Assembly (NCBI RefSeq): GCF_021117405.1
Contig: NZ_CP088251.1
Location: 2,356,001 to 2,420,000, forward strand
Length of the DNA stretch: 64,000 bases
Direction: 5' to 3'
Source: Frateuria edaphi
GTDB lineage: Bacteria; Pseudomonadota; Gammaproteobacteria; Xanthomonadales; Rhodanobacteraceae
The notes beneath the pieces were generated by a model. The model searched no databases. It was not told the origin of the DNA and worked only from the letters and a program-made list of their open reading frames with translations. The position numbers were made by a program, and so were the translations under genes. Shown piece by piece: positions 35,987-46,824 of the stretch; within the stretch, counting starts at the first letter, position 1, and every line of letters starts with the position of its first letter.

Positions 35987-38205
35987 CACAGCGACACCAG
36001 CAAGGAGTAGAAGGCCTGCACCAGGGCAGCGAAATCGGCGCTCCAGCGACGCGAGGCGGCGCCATCGGACTCGACCGTGCGACTGTCGTTCAACTTGTTC
36101 GCGTCGAGGTAGATCTTCCGCTCGGGATCGAGTTCGGCCGAAACGACCTTGCCAGGACCGGTGAACTCGAAGCGTCCCCAGCGCCGGTCGTCATTCCAGC
36201 GCAGGTCCTGGTGGCTTCCGTCGGCGAACGTCACGCGCAGGGTCTGCGGGACCGGTGCACCCTCGCGCACCACGCTCACCGTGCTGTGCCAGGGGAACGG
36301 CCCGGTGCCGGCCTTGGCGTTCGGATGGGCCTTCTTCCAGTCCTCGCGCTGCTTGTCGATCCGCTTGTCCAGCGCAGCGCTGTCCCCATCGGTACGCTTG
36401 CCATTGGCGATCGTGCTGCCGGCCGGCGGCAGCACTTCCTCGCTGTCGATGTTGGCCACGCGGTCGTCGATGTGCGCGGTGCCGTAGACGTACTGGTCGA
36501 ACACCTCGTTGACGTTCTTCGCGTCACCCGACACGTCGATCAGCGTTGCGCGCAGGTCGGCGGCAGACGGGTGACGGAAGTGCCAGCGCCGGTAGTACTC
36601 GCGGAAGGCGCGCTCGGTGACGTCCTTGCCCAGGCGCTCTTCCAGGTCGTGCATCGCCGTGGCGGTGCGCGAGTAGACGGTGCCGTAGCTGCCGCTGGAG
36701 AGCCGGTCCCAGGCGTTTTCCCCGAGGGGGTCATAGGGCTGCTTGAGACCCGCCGCCGCCCGTTCCATCGCGAAACCGCTGATCGAGGGCGCGAAGCCCA
36801 GCCGCCTGAGGCCTTCGGTGGTGATGTCGATGGCCTGGCCCCGCGCGCGCAGCATGCGCTGGTCCCAGTACTCATTGAGACCCTCGTCGAGCATCGGCTC
36901 CTCGAATTCGTTCGAGGCGAGCAGGCCGTAGAAATAGCCGTGGCCGAACTCGTGGATGGTCACGAAGTCGATCGCATACTGGGTGGCGGTGCCGGGCGTG
37001 ACCTCGTCATAGCCTTCGGCGGTGAAGAAGGTCGGGTACTCCATGCCGCCGGCTTCGCCCGCGTTGTACGGCGGCACCACCGCGGTGAGCGTGCGGTAGG
37101 GATAAGCACCGAGCGTGTCGGAGAAATACGTCAGCGAATCGGTGCTCGCCTTGAGCACCGGCTGCGCGCTGGCGGCGTACTCGGGCGGATAGAGCACGCG
37201 CACGGCGACCTTCGGGCTGCCCGGTCCCTGCCAGCTGCCGTCGAGCACCTTGTAGCCCTTGGCCGCGACCCAGGCGAAGTCGTGCACGTCGCCCTGCACG
37301 TAGTGGTAGGTGGTCTTGCCGTTGGCGACGACCGGCGCGCCCTGCTGCTCGCCCACCGCGCCGACGGTGTAGTCGCTGGGCACGGTCATGGTGACGTCGA
37401 AGCGGCCGAAATCGGCGTAGAACTCGCTGTTGAAGTGGAACTCGTGGACGTTCCAGCGCACCTGCGTCGCGCCGCGCTCGCCCGGCAGCTCCAGCACGCC
37501 GATCTTGGGGAACCACTGCGCGACCAGGTTGAAGTCGCCCCACCAGCCGGTGCGCTCGACCACGCGCGGCAGCTGGCTCAGGAAGTCGATGTCCAGCGTC
37601 AGGGTGCCGCCGGCTGGCACGGGCTGCGCCAGGTCGATGCGCGCGACCGTCTGGTCGGTCTTGGGGCCGCCGTCCGGGTGCACGAACGTCCACTTGAGCG
37701 CGCTGCCGTTCTGGGCGACCTGCTTGAGGTCGATCCAGCCCCATTGGCCCTTCTCCAGCTTGGCCGCGCCACGCGAACCGCTGTGCGCAGTGAGCACCTC
37801 GCGCTCGGTGAAGAAGGTGCTGCCCTCGCTCTGGAAGGCGTTGAGGTACAGGTGTACGTAGATGCTACGTATTTCGCGGTCGCTGCGGTTGCGCCAGGTC
37901 AGCTGTTCCTTGCCGCTCACCGCGTGCCTGGCGGCGTCGAGGGACGCATCGATGCGGTAGTCCACCACCCGATCGGACAGCGTCGGTTCGTTGCCGGTGC
38001 GCGGACCGCCCCAGGCGTCCGGCGCGCTGGGCACGTGCGGCGCGGAGGCGTTGGCCGGCGCGAAGGTGATCGGCGTGGGCGGCGCCGCCACGCTCGTCGC
38101 GGGCGTGGGCGCCGCGGGCTGGGCCTGTGCATGCAACAGCGCCGGCATGGCGGTGGCGCTGCACAGTGCAAGCGCGCCCAGCCACCCGGTAAAGGTCGGT
38201 TTCAT
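35986..38205 (-). CDS. exported M1-family zinc metallopeptidase
   Basis: 739-residue aminopeptidase-type enzyme with a signal peptide (FTGWLGALALCSATAMPALLHAQA). The N-terminal beta domain is followed by the catalytic domain. The substrate-binding motif is GGMEY in place of GAMEN. The zinc site is HEFGH at 418-422 with the third ligand E441 in LDEGLNEYW, the exact HExxH-x18-E spacing. The location should be periplasm or outer membrane surface. A C-terminal beta region (TLRVTFADGSHQDLRWNDDRRWGRFEF) is typical of the large bacterial M1 subfamily without a leukotriene hydrolase tail. Its stop overlaps the next gene. Confidence 0.93.
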   Translation of the reverse strand: MKPTFTGWLGALALCSATAMPALLHAQAQPAAPTPATSVAAPPTPITFAPANASAPHVPSAPDAWGGPRTGNEPTLSDRVVDYRIDASLDAARHAVSGKEQLTWRNRSDREIRSIYVHLYLNAFQSEGSTFFTEREVLTAHSGSRGAAKLEKGQWGWIDLKQVAQNGSALKWTFVHPDGGPKTDQTVARIDLAQPVPAGGTLTLDIDFLSQLPRVVERTGWWGDFNLVAQWFPKIGVLELPGERGATQVRWNVHEFHFNSEFYADFGRFDVTMTVPSDYTVGAVGEQQGAPVVANGKTTYHYVQGDVHDFAWVAAKGYKVLDGSWQGPGSPKVAVRVLYPPEYAASAQPVLKASTDSLTYFSDTLGAYPYRTLTAVVPPYNAGEAGGMEYPTFFTAEGYDEVTPGTATQYAIDFVTIHEFGHGYFYGLLASNEFEEPMLDEGLNEYWDQRMLRARGQAIDITTEGLRRLGFAPSISGFAMERAAAGLKQPYDPLGENAWDRLSSGSYGTVYSRTATAMHDLEERLGKDVTERAFREYYRRWHFRHPSAADLRATLIDVSGDAKNVNEVFDQYVYGTAHIDDRVANIDSEEVLPPAGSTIANGKRTDGDSAALDKRIDKQREDWKKAHPNAKAGTGPFPWHSTVSVVREGAPVPQTLRVTFADGSHQDLRWNDDRRWGRFEFTGPGKVVSAELDPERKIYLDANKLNDSRTVESDGAASRRWSADFAALVQAFYSLLVSL

Positions 38206-38555
38206 CTGACGATCCCCCTGTCCTGGCAGGCCCCCGGCCCGCCGCAATCCAAGACGCTGGCGGCCATCCCCAAAGCGCCGCCGCAGGCGCGCAGCGTGCG
38301 GCATCCGCTCGTGAGGGCACATAGGCCAAAGGTCATGGACGCGGGTGTCCTTGTCCCTCGGAGAAGGGTTCCCGTGGTGCGTCCAGACGGCGGGCCTCTT
38401 CTCCCCTCCGGAGGGGTTGAGGGTCGTGGTTGCGGGCAGCTGGCTCCGCGCGAGGGTTTCGCTTCAACGCTTCCTGTCCGGCTCTCCGCCCTGGCGAGCC
38501 CAACCCTTACGCTGCGCTCCTCCCGGCTCTGGAGAGGGTCAGACCGTGTGACACT
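38206..38555. other. 350-base intergenic region with REP-like palindrome
   Basis: No gene is apparent. CCCCTCCGGAGGGG (38403-38416) is a perfect 14-base palindrome within TCTTCTCCC...GGGTTGAGGG, and CTGGAGAGGGTC near 38530 is a related inverted block. The layout resembles the CTCTCCC/GGGAGAG intergenic repeat also seen at 42284-42304. The M1 promoter must lie within the first part. Confidence 0.5.
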
Positions 38556-38882
38556 TCAGCGGTCGTCGCGGGTCCAGACGGCGCCTTCATCCTCGCGTAC
38601 CGGAAAGCTGGCGATCGGCTCGTAGGCCGGCGGACGCGTGACGGCGCCGGTACGCACATCGAAGCGCGCGCCGTGGCGAGGGCACTCGACCTCGAAGCCG
38701 AATACTTCGCCGCCGGCGAGATCGCCGCCGTCGTGGGTGCACACGTCCTCGATCGCGTAAAGCTGGCCATCGATGTTGTAGACCGCGATCGGCGTGTCGC
38801 CGTCGAACACCACGGTGAATTCGCCGGGCAGCAAACCGCCCTGCCCGCACACGCGCACCCAGCCCTGCGCTGCCAGGCTCAT
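38556..38882 (-). CDS. Rieske [2Fe-2S] ferredoxin-like protein
   Basis: 108-residue Rieske protein of the oxygenase-ferredoxin type. The cluster ligands are visible as CTHDGG and CPRHG (C-x-H...C-x-x-H). YNIDGQLYAIEDVCTH and ARFDVRTGAVTRPPAYEPIASFPV are characteristic. It should be a small soluble electron carrier. The ATG at 38882 overlaps the stop of the GNAT gene (ATGA), so both are coupled. In relatives such a ferredoxin and GNAT trail the suf operon, and the same strand continues to sufS beyond an inserted divergent gene. Confidence 0.92.
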   Translation of the reverse strand: MSLAAQGWVRVCGQGGLLPGEFTVVFDGDTPIAVYNIDGQLYAIEDVCTHDGGDLAGGEVFGFEVECPRHGARFDVRTGAVTRPPAYEPIASFPVREDEGAVWTRDDR

Positions 38883-39427
38883 ACGGCGACCCCCGCCAGT
38901 TCCTTCACCAGCAGCTCGAAACGCAGGTCGTCGCGGCGCGGGATGCCGAAGCGCTCCTGGCCGTAAGGGAACGGCTTGTAGCTGCCGGTGCGCCGATAGC
39001 CCCGGCGTTCGTACCAGGCGATCAACTCCTCGCGCTGCACGATCACCGTCATCTCCATCAGGCGACAACCCCAGTCCTCCCGTGCGAGGCGCTCGGCCTC
39101 GCCCAGCAACTGCTTGCCCAGGCCGCCGGCCTGCCGCGCGGGATCGACCGCGAACATGCCGAAGTACGCGGCCTCGCCCTTGCGCTCCAGATGGCAGCTG
39201 GCGAGCAGACGATCGTCGCGCTCCAGCAGCAGGATGCAACTGTCGGGGCGGGACATCGCGTCGGCGACATCGGCCGCGTCGGTGCGCTGGCCGTCGAGCA
39301 GGTCCGATTCGGTAGTCCAGCCGCGCCGGCCCGAATCGCCCCGATAAGCCGATTCGACCAGCGCGACGATGGCGGGGATATCGGCTTCGGTGGCCGCGCG
39401 AAAGGTGAATGTGGATAGCGTGGTCAT
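38879..39427 (-). CDS. GNAT family N-acetyltransferase of the suf locus
   Basis: 182-residue acetyltransferase. TFTFRAATEADIPAIVALVESAYRG is the N-terminal strand-helix. FGMFAVDPARQAGGLGKQLLGEAE contains the acetyl-CoA loop Q-x-x-G-x-G. MEMTVIVQREELIAWYERRGYRRTGSYKPFP is the C-terminal core. The substrate is unknown. The gene overlaps the Rieske gene by 4 bases and lies downstream of sufS on the same strand. The intervening sugar dehydrogenase is in the opposite orientation. Confidence 0.88.
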   Translation of the reverse strand: MTTLSTFTFRAATEADIPAIVALVESAYRGDSGRRGWTTESDLLDGQRTDAADVADAMSRPDSCILLLERDDRLLASCHLERKGEAAYFGMFAVDPARQAGGLGKQLLGEAERLAREDWGCRLMEMTVIVQREELIAWYERRGYRRTGSYKPFPYGQERFGIPRRDDLRFELLVKELAGVAV

Positions 39428-39539
39428 GCGCCCATGATAACGACGGGCGTACCGCGGTCGATGACCTGGGACAGGCCGGCGGTTCACGCAGGCTTGCTGC
39501 CGCAACCGTTCCACTGGCCACTTCCGTGGAGGCGTTCCC

Positions 39540-40856
39540 GTGTCGCTCATCCGCCGCACGCTGTGGCTTCTTCCCTGCCTGCTGGCGCTGACCGCCTGCG
39601 GTGTACGTGCGCGCCTGCCGGTGACGGCTGGCATCGGTTCCGATCCTGCGCTGCCGCCGCCCAACCCTTCGCTGATACCGACGGTGAACATCGCCCCGGC
39701 CAGGGGCTGGCCGCCCAACGCCAGCCCCGTCGCCGCACCCGGATTGGCAGTGCAGGCATTCGCGAGCAACCTCGATCACCCGCGCTGGCTCTACGTGCTC
39801 CCCGACGGCGATGTGCTGGTGGCCGAGACCAATGCGCCCCAACGACCGGAGGACGCCCGCGGATTGAAGGGCTGGTTCATGCGGCGGGTGCAGAAACGCG
39901 CGGGCGCCGGCGTGCCCAGCGCCGACCGCATCACGTTGCTGCGCGACGCCGACGGCGATGGCGCGGCCGAAACCCGCAGCGTGCTGCTCGATCATTTGCA
40001 CTCGCCCTTCGGCATGGTGCTGGTCGGCGACGCGCTGTACGTGGCCGACACCGACGCGCTGCTGCGCTTTCCCTACCGCGACGGCGAAACGCACATCCAG
40101 GCGAGCGGCACCAAGATCGCCGACCTGCCCGCCGGACCGATCAACCACCACTGGACCAAGAACGTGGTCGCCAGCCCCGGCGGCAAGCGGCTGTACGTCA
40201 GCGTCGGCTCGAACAGCAACGTCGGCGAGAACGGCCTGGCGGTGGAACGGGACCGCGCGCGCATCCTGGAAATCGATCCGGCCACCGGCGCCACGCATGC
40301 GTACGCCACCGGCTTGCGCAACCCGGTCGGCATGGCCTGGCAGCCGCAGAGCGGCGCGCTGTGGGTCGCCGTCAACGAACGCGACGAACTGGGCAGCGAC
40401 CTGGTGCCCGACTACATGACCGCCGTGCGCGAGGGCGCCTTCTACGGCTGGCCGTACAGCTACTACGGCGCGCACGTGGACGAGCGCGTCAAGCCGCAGG
40501 ATCCGGCGCTGGTCGCCCGCGCCGTCGTGCCCGACTACGCACTGGGCCCGCACACCGCGTCGCTGGGCCTGGCGTTCTACGACGCCGGGTTGATGCCGCA
40601 GTATCGCAACGGCGCCTTCGTCGGCCAGCACGGCTCGTGGAACCGCAAGCCGCTGAGCGGGTACCGGGTGATCTTCGTGCCGTTTGCGGACGGCAAACCC
40701 ATCGGTCCGCCGCAGGACGTGCTGACCGGCTTCGTCGACGGGCATGGCCACGCGCGTGGACGCCCGGTCGGGGTGGCGGTGGCGCGCGACGGCGCGCTGC
40801 TGGTCGCCGACGATGTGGGCAATACGATATGGCGGGTGGCGCCGACCAACCCGTAG
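39540..40856 (+). CDS. PQQ-dependent sorbosone/sugar dehydrogenase lipoprotein
   Basis: 438-residue six-bladed beta-propeller enzyme of the soluble glucose/sorbosone dehydrogenase family, predicted to use PQQ and oxidise a sugar or aldehyde in the periplasm. The leader [16 protein letters not shown] has a lipobox. [24 protein letters not shown] is the first blade; [42 protein letters not shown] and [14 protein letters not shown] are hallmark segments near the active site. GTG at 39540 follows GGAGG. It is inserted, antiparallel, between sufS and the GNAT-Rieske pair. Confidence 0.9.
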   Translation: MSLIRRTLWLLPCLLALTACGVRARLPVTAGIGSDPALPPPNPSLIPTVNIAPARGWPPNASPVAAPGLAVQAFASNLDHPRWLYVLPDGDVLVAETNAPQRPEDARGLKGWFMRRVQKRAGAGVPSADRITLLRDADGDGAAETRSVLLDHLHSPFGMVLVGDALYVADTDALLRFPYRDGETHIQASGTKIADLPAGPINHHWTKNVVASPGGKRLYVSVGSNSNVGENGLAVERDRARILEIDPATGATHAYATGLRNPVGMAWQPQSGALWVAVNERDELGSDLVPDYMTAVREGAFYGWPYSYYGAHVDERVKPQDPALVARAVVPDYALGPHTASLGLAFYDAGLMPQYRNGAFVGQHGSWNRKPLSGYRVIFVPFADGKPIGPPQDVLTGFVDGHGHARGRPVGVAVARDGALLVADDVGNTIWRVAPTNP

Positions 40857-40912
40857 GGTGGGCTTCAGCCCATGGGCTCCGACGACCGCGGCGGGCTGGA
40901 GCCCACCCTGCG
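40852..40912. repeat. REP-like inverted repeat between convergent genes
   Basis: GTAGGGTGGGCTTCAGCCC (left) and GGGCTGGAGCCCACCCTGCG (right) are inverted arms around a 21-base loop. It overlaps the stop codon of the sugar dehydrogenase and ends 12 bases before the sufS stop. It probably works as a shared 3'-end structure. Confidence 0.8.
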
Positions 40913-40923
40913 ACGGCCGAGGA

Positions 40924-42177
40924 TCACATCAGCAGCTTGCGGACCTTCTCCAGCGCGGCCACGAACACGTCGACCTCTTCCATCGTGTTGTAGAACGCCA
41001 GCGACGCACGCAACGTCGCGGGCACGCCGAAGTGCTGCATCAGGGGATGCGCGCAGTGGTGGCCCGAGCGCACGGCCACGCCTTCCAGATCCAGCAGCGT
41101 CGCCAGGTCGGTCGACTGCGTGCCTTCGATGAGGAAGGAGATCACCGGCTCCTTTTCCGCTGCCTCGCCGAACAGCCGCGCCCCTGGCACCTCGCGCAGG
41201 CGCTCGGTGGCGTAGGCCAGCAGTTGCTGCTCCCACGCATGGATCGCCGCCAGGTCCAGCGTGCCGTAGTAGTCCACTGCCACGCCCAGGCCGACGAACC
41301 CGGCGATGTTGGGCGTGCCCGCCTCGAACTTGTGCGGCGGATCGGCGAAGGTGGTGCCGTCCACGCGTACCTGCCGGATCATGTCGCCGCCGCCGAAGAA
41401 CGGCGGCATGGCGTCCAGGTGCGCCCGCTTCGCCCACAGCGCGCCGGTGCCGGTGGGGCCGAGCATCTTGTGTCCGGTGAAGGCGTAGAAATCGCAGCCG
41501 AGCGCCTGCACGTCGACCGGCCGATGCGGTACCGCCTGCGAGCCGTCCACCAGCAGCGGGATGCCGCGGCGCGCGCACTCGCGGGCGATCTCGCGCACCG
41601 GGTTCACGGTGCCGAGCACGTTGGACACGTGCGCCACGCAGGCGAGTTTCACCTCGGGGGTGAGCATCTCCAGATACCGCTCGACGTCCAGTTCGCCGCG
41701 CTCGTCGATGGGCGCGAACTTCACCGAAGCGCCGCTGCGCCCGGCGACCAGTTGCCACGGCACGATGTTGGCGTGGTGCTCCATCAAGGTGGTCAGGATC
41801 GTGTCGCCGGGCTTGAGCTGCGGCAATGCGTAGCTGTAGGCCACCAGGTTGATCGCCTGGGTGGTACCGGAGGTCAGCACCAGCTCATTGCGCGAGGGGG
41901 CGTTGATGAAGCGGGCCAGCTTGTCGCGCGCGCCTTCGTAGGCCAGCGTCGCTTCTTCGCCGAGCTGGTGCACGGCCCGCGAGACGTTGGCGTTGTGCAT
42001 CCGGTAGTGCGCGTCCACCGCCTCGATCACCGCCGCGGGCTTCTGGCTGGTGTTGGCGTTGTCCAGGTAGACCAGCGGCTTGCCATGCACGCTGCGGGCG
42101 AGCAACGGGAAATCGGAGCGGATGCGCTCGATGTCGAGGGCAGGCGCCGGGTGTGCGTGGGCGGCGGTGGCGGACAT
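40924..42177 (-). CDS. sufS: cysteine desulfurase SufS
   Basis: 417-residue PLP enzyme that removes sulfur from cysteine for Fe-S cluster assembly. PLVYLDNANTSQKPAAVIEA starts the PLP fold; LTSGTTQAINLVA and MEHHANIVPW bind cofactor. The PLP lysine is in FTGHKMLGPTG. The persulfide cysteine lies in the short loop VRSGHHCAHPLM, the type II (SufS) form that normally needs SufE or SufU. Neither partner is in the window. ATG at 42177 was chosen; the GTG at 42207 is a weaker alternative. It is separated from sufD by 139 bases holding a hairpin. Confidence 0.95.
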   Translation of the reverse strand: MSATAAHAHPAPALDIERIRSDFPLLARSVHGKPLVYLDNANTSQKPAAVIEAVDAHYRMHNANVSRAVHQLGEEATLAYEGARDKLARFINAPSRNELVLTSGTTQAINLVAYSYALPQLKPGDTILTTLMEHHANIVPWQLVAGRSGASVKFAPIDERGELDVERYLEMLTPEVKLACVAHVSNVLGTVNPVREIARECARRGIPLLVDGSQAVPHRPVDVQALGCDFYAFTGHKMLGPTGTGALWAKRAHLDAMPPFFGGGDMIRQVRVDGTTFADPPHKFEAGTPNIAGFVGLGVAVDYYGTLDLAAIHAWEQQLLAYATERLREVPGARLFGEAAEKEPVISFLIEGTQSTDLATLLDLEGVAVRSGHHCAHPLMQHFGVPATLRASLAFYNTMEEVDVFVAALEKVRKLLM

Positions 42178-42283
42178 CGGTGACTCGCTTTGTGAAGAAG
42201 GGATCACGAGGTTTTAGCCTGCCGGATGTGAAGAAAAGTTGGGTTGCCGAGCCCTGGTTTCCCGGCAGCCGCCCTCAGCCCAA

Positions 42284-42304
42284 CCTCTCCCTCGAGGGGA
42301 GAGG
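42284..42304. repeat. hairpin/REP-like element between sufD and sufS
   Basis: CCTCTCCC (42284-42291) pairs with GGGAGAGG (42297-42304) with a small loop. It is the common CTCTCCC...GGGAGAG intergenic repeat. Its place within the suf operon could reduce read-through or protect the upstream mRNA. Confidence 0.6.
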
Positions 42305-42316
42305 CGGCAGATCGCG

Positions 42317-43617
42317 TCAGGCGGGCAGTCGGGACAGCAGCAACTGGTCGATATGCTGGCGCAGGGGCTCGTGCGGCAGCGACTCGAACGGCGCCCGGGC
42401 GAAGGCGGTCGTCAACAACGTGCGCGCCTGAGCGCCGGGAATACCGCGCGAGCGCAGGTAGAACAGCGCGCGCTCGTCCAGCTGGCCGACGGTTGCGCCG
42501 TGCGCGGCCTTCACCTCGTCGGCGTAGATCTCCAGTTCCGGCTTGGTGTCGATCTCGGCCTGCGCCGACAGCAACAGGTTCTTGTTGCCCAGCGAGGCGT
42601 CCGCGCCGTCGGCCCCGGCCGCCACCAGGATCGCACCACGGAACACGCCGCGCCCACGGCCACTGGCCACGCCGCGCCAGGTCGAGGAGGAGACGGTATC
42701 GCGCGCGCGGTGGTGGATCGCCAGCTGGGTGTCCATGTGCTGGCGGCCATCGGGCAGGAAGGCGCCATGGGTATGGAAAGCGGCCGCGTCGCCCACCAAT
42801 TCGGCCCACAGGTCGTGCCGCGCCAGCGCGCCACCGAGTTCCAGCACGTGCAGGTGCGCTTGCGCGCGCGCATCCAGCCGGTAATGGCTGCGGCGCACGA
42901 GGCTGCTGCCGGTGCCCGCCTGCTGAAGCACCGCATGGTGCAAAGTCGCGTCGGCGCGCAGGGTGAAGCCGGCGAGCTGCGTGCCCAGGTGTGCCTGTTC
43001 GCCGGCATCGAGGTACTGCTCGATCAGCGTGAGTTCGGCGCCCTCACCCAGCTCGACGAGGTTGCGTACGTGCCAGGAAACGTCCCGGTCCGCCGCGGCG
43101 CCGACGAACAGCAGGCGCAGCGGCGCGGCGACCCGGGTTCCGGCGGCCACGCGCAACACCGCGCCATCGTGGGCGAAGGCACTGTTGAGGCGCGCGAACG
43201 CGTCGCCCGGCTCGCGGAAGTGCCGCGAGAGGGCGAAGCGCAGCGGCTCCGCATCCTCGGCCAGCGCGCGCGACAGCGGCTGCATGCTCACCCCGGCCGG
43301 CAACGCGTCGAGCGCGGAAAGGTCCGCGCGGAAAGCGCCGTTGACGAACACCAGCACGGGTCCGTCGATGCCAGGCAGCGCCATCGCGGCCGGGTCGACC
43401 GGACGACTGGCCGCCTGCGCGTCGCCGGCGGCGAAGCTGCGCTGCGCCAGCGCGCGCAGCGCGGTGTATTTCCACGCTTCCACGCGCGTGTCCGGCAGGC
43501 CGGCATCCGCAAAGGACTCGAGGTTCTCGCGACGCGCCTGGTCCAGCCAGGCAATGCCGCTGGCCGGCAGCGGCGCGTCGGCCAGCGCGGCGACGAACGG
43601 CGTACGGGCCGGCTGGT

Positions 43618-43621
<4 letters not shown>
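42317..43621 (-). CDS. sufD: Fe-S cluster assembly protein SufD
   Basis: 434-residue component of the SufBC2D scaffold complex. The N-terminus (ASGIAWLDQARRENLESFADAGLPDTRVEAWKYTAL) and the beta-helix core (LVELGEGAELTLIEQYL, GRGVFRGAILVAAGADG) are typical. LLLSAQAEIDTKPELEIYADEVKAAHGATVGQLDERALFYLRSRGI is the most conserved SufB/D segment. The His near its middle (AAHGAT) is a cluster-assembly residue. It starts within the sufC stop (ATGA overlap). Confidence 0.95.
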
Positions 43622-44385
<764 letters not shown>

Positions 44386-44396
44386 GGTCGTGTCCA

Positions 44397-44812
44397 TCAG
44401 GCAGAGAGGTGCGCGAGCGCGTCGAGCGCGTCCTCGCGACGGTTCCAGGGCACGAACACGTGGTCGTGCAGGAACGCAGAAACCGGGTTGCAGGAAATGT
44501 CGCGCGCGGCCAGCGCGGCGGACACGGCAGCCATCATGCCGACCGCGTCGAGGCTCGATTCCACGCCCAGCGTGATCTGCGCCCACAGCAACCGGTCGGC
44601 GACCAGCTCGGGGCCTTCCAGGTCGTGGTCGACGATCAGCGTGACGCCCTCATCCTCGCGGAACATCATCAGCGCCTCGTGCATGCGCCCGAACGCCTTG
44701 TCGTGCGACACGAACAGGAAGCGGCGCGGCATCGGATGCAGGCGTGGATTCAGTCCGGCGAGCAGGGCTCGCAGGTCGGTTCCGCCCGGGTGCGAGCTCG
44801 TGGCAGCGGTGT

Positions 44813-44816
<4 letters not shown>
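44397..44816 (-). CDS. ACT domain protein inside the suf operon
   Basis: 139-residue protein with an ACT-like fold, COG3602 type. [13 protein letters not shown] begins the first strand; [48 protein letters not shown] is the second repeat. ACT domains bind small ligands, often amino acids, to regulate partners. Its exact role is unknown. It overlaps both neighbours (ATGA with sufB, TGATG with sufC), so it is firmly part of the operon. That may tie Fe-S assembly to an amino-acid signal such as cysteine; this is inference. Confidence 0.82.
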
Positions 44817-46272
<1,456 letters not shown>

Positions 46273-46276
<4 letters not shown>

Positions 46277-46728
46277 GCGTGGGTCCTGCCCTTCAGTTCG
46301 CTCAGCGCCACGGTGGCGACCGCCGGGCGCGGCGGTTGCAGCATGTCGGCCAGGCTGACCGCGCGCAGCGCGTTGTCCAGCACGCTGCTGATGCGCCGCC
46401 AGCTGCCGCGCACGCCGCACTGCGATTCGCGATCGCACTGCCCTTCGACGCTGCATTCGGTCATGCCGATCGGCCCCTCCATCGCCTCGACGATCTGCGC
46501 CAGGCTGATCTCGCGCGCCGGGCGCGACAGGCGATAGCCCCCGTTGACGCCGCGGAACGACTCGACCAGGCCGGCGTGACCGAGCGATTTCAGGAGCTTG
46601 CTCACGGTCGGCCCTTCCAGCCGCGTTTCATCGGCGATCTGCGCGGTGCTGAGCACGTCGTGCGGGTGGGCGGCGATGCAGGTCATCACCACCGCGGCGT
46701 AGTCGGTCAGGCGGCTGACGCGAAGCAT
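46273..46728 (-). CDS. Rrf2-family regulator of the suf operon (SufR/IscR-like)
   Basis: 151-residue transcription factor with an N-terminal winged helix ([49 protein letters not shown]) and wing ([19 protein letters not shown]). Three cysteines in [16 protein letters not shown] could hold an Fe-S cluster, as in IscR. It is the first gene of the suf operon and probably senses cluster status to control it. A sigma70-type promoter with a 25-bp dyad lies just upstream. The GTGA overlap couples it to sufB. Confidence 0.93.
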
Positions 46729-46744
46729 GGGGGGAGCCTCGTCA

Positions 46745-46769
46745 AATCCAGACCAAAATGGTACGGATT
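46745..46769. promoter_or_regulatory. 25-bp dyad operator over the suf promoter
   Basis: AATCC-AG-ACCA-AAA-TGGT-AC-GGATT is an inverted repeat with 9 matching positions per arm. It covers the -10 box and the likely start point of the sufR operon. It is the only strong dyad in the 91-base gap. Binding by the adjacent Rrf2-type regulator is inferred. Confidence 0.7.
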
Positions 46770-46786
46770 ACGCGGGTTGAGGTCAA
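46758..46786 (-). promoter_or_regulatory. sigma70-type promoter of the suf operon
   Basis: On the minus strand, TTGACC (46786-46781), 17 bases, TACCAT (46763-46758). The start would be at about 46751, giving a leader of about 23 bases before the sufR ATG at 46728. Confidence 0.75.
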
Positions 46787-46797
46787 CCGCGTCGCTC

Positions 46798-46824
46798 GCA
46801 GGATGGGCTTCAGCGCGCCCTACA
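46798..46824. repeat. single REP-like arm, GCAGGATGGGCTTCAG type
   Basis: GCAGGATGGGCTTCAGCGCGCCCTAC matches the arms of the repeats at 28802-28828 and 40852-40871. It overlaps the stop codon of the following minus-strand dehydrogenase gene. Confidence 0.6.

Noticed and set aside
35455-38625. 1056-residue plus-strand open frame opposite the M1 operon
   Set aside because: It is the antisense shadow of the M1 peptidase and membrane gene; Arg/His/Val-rich without domains, a usual effect of high GC at third positions.
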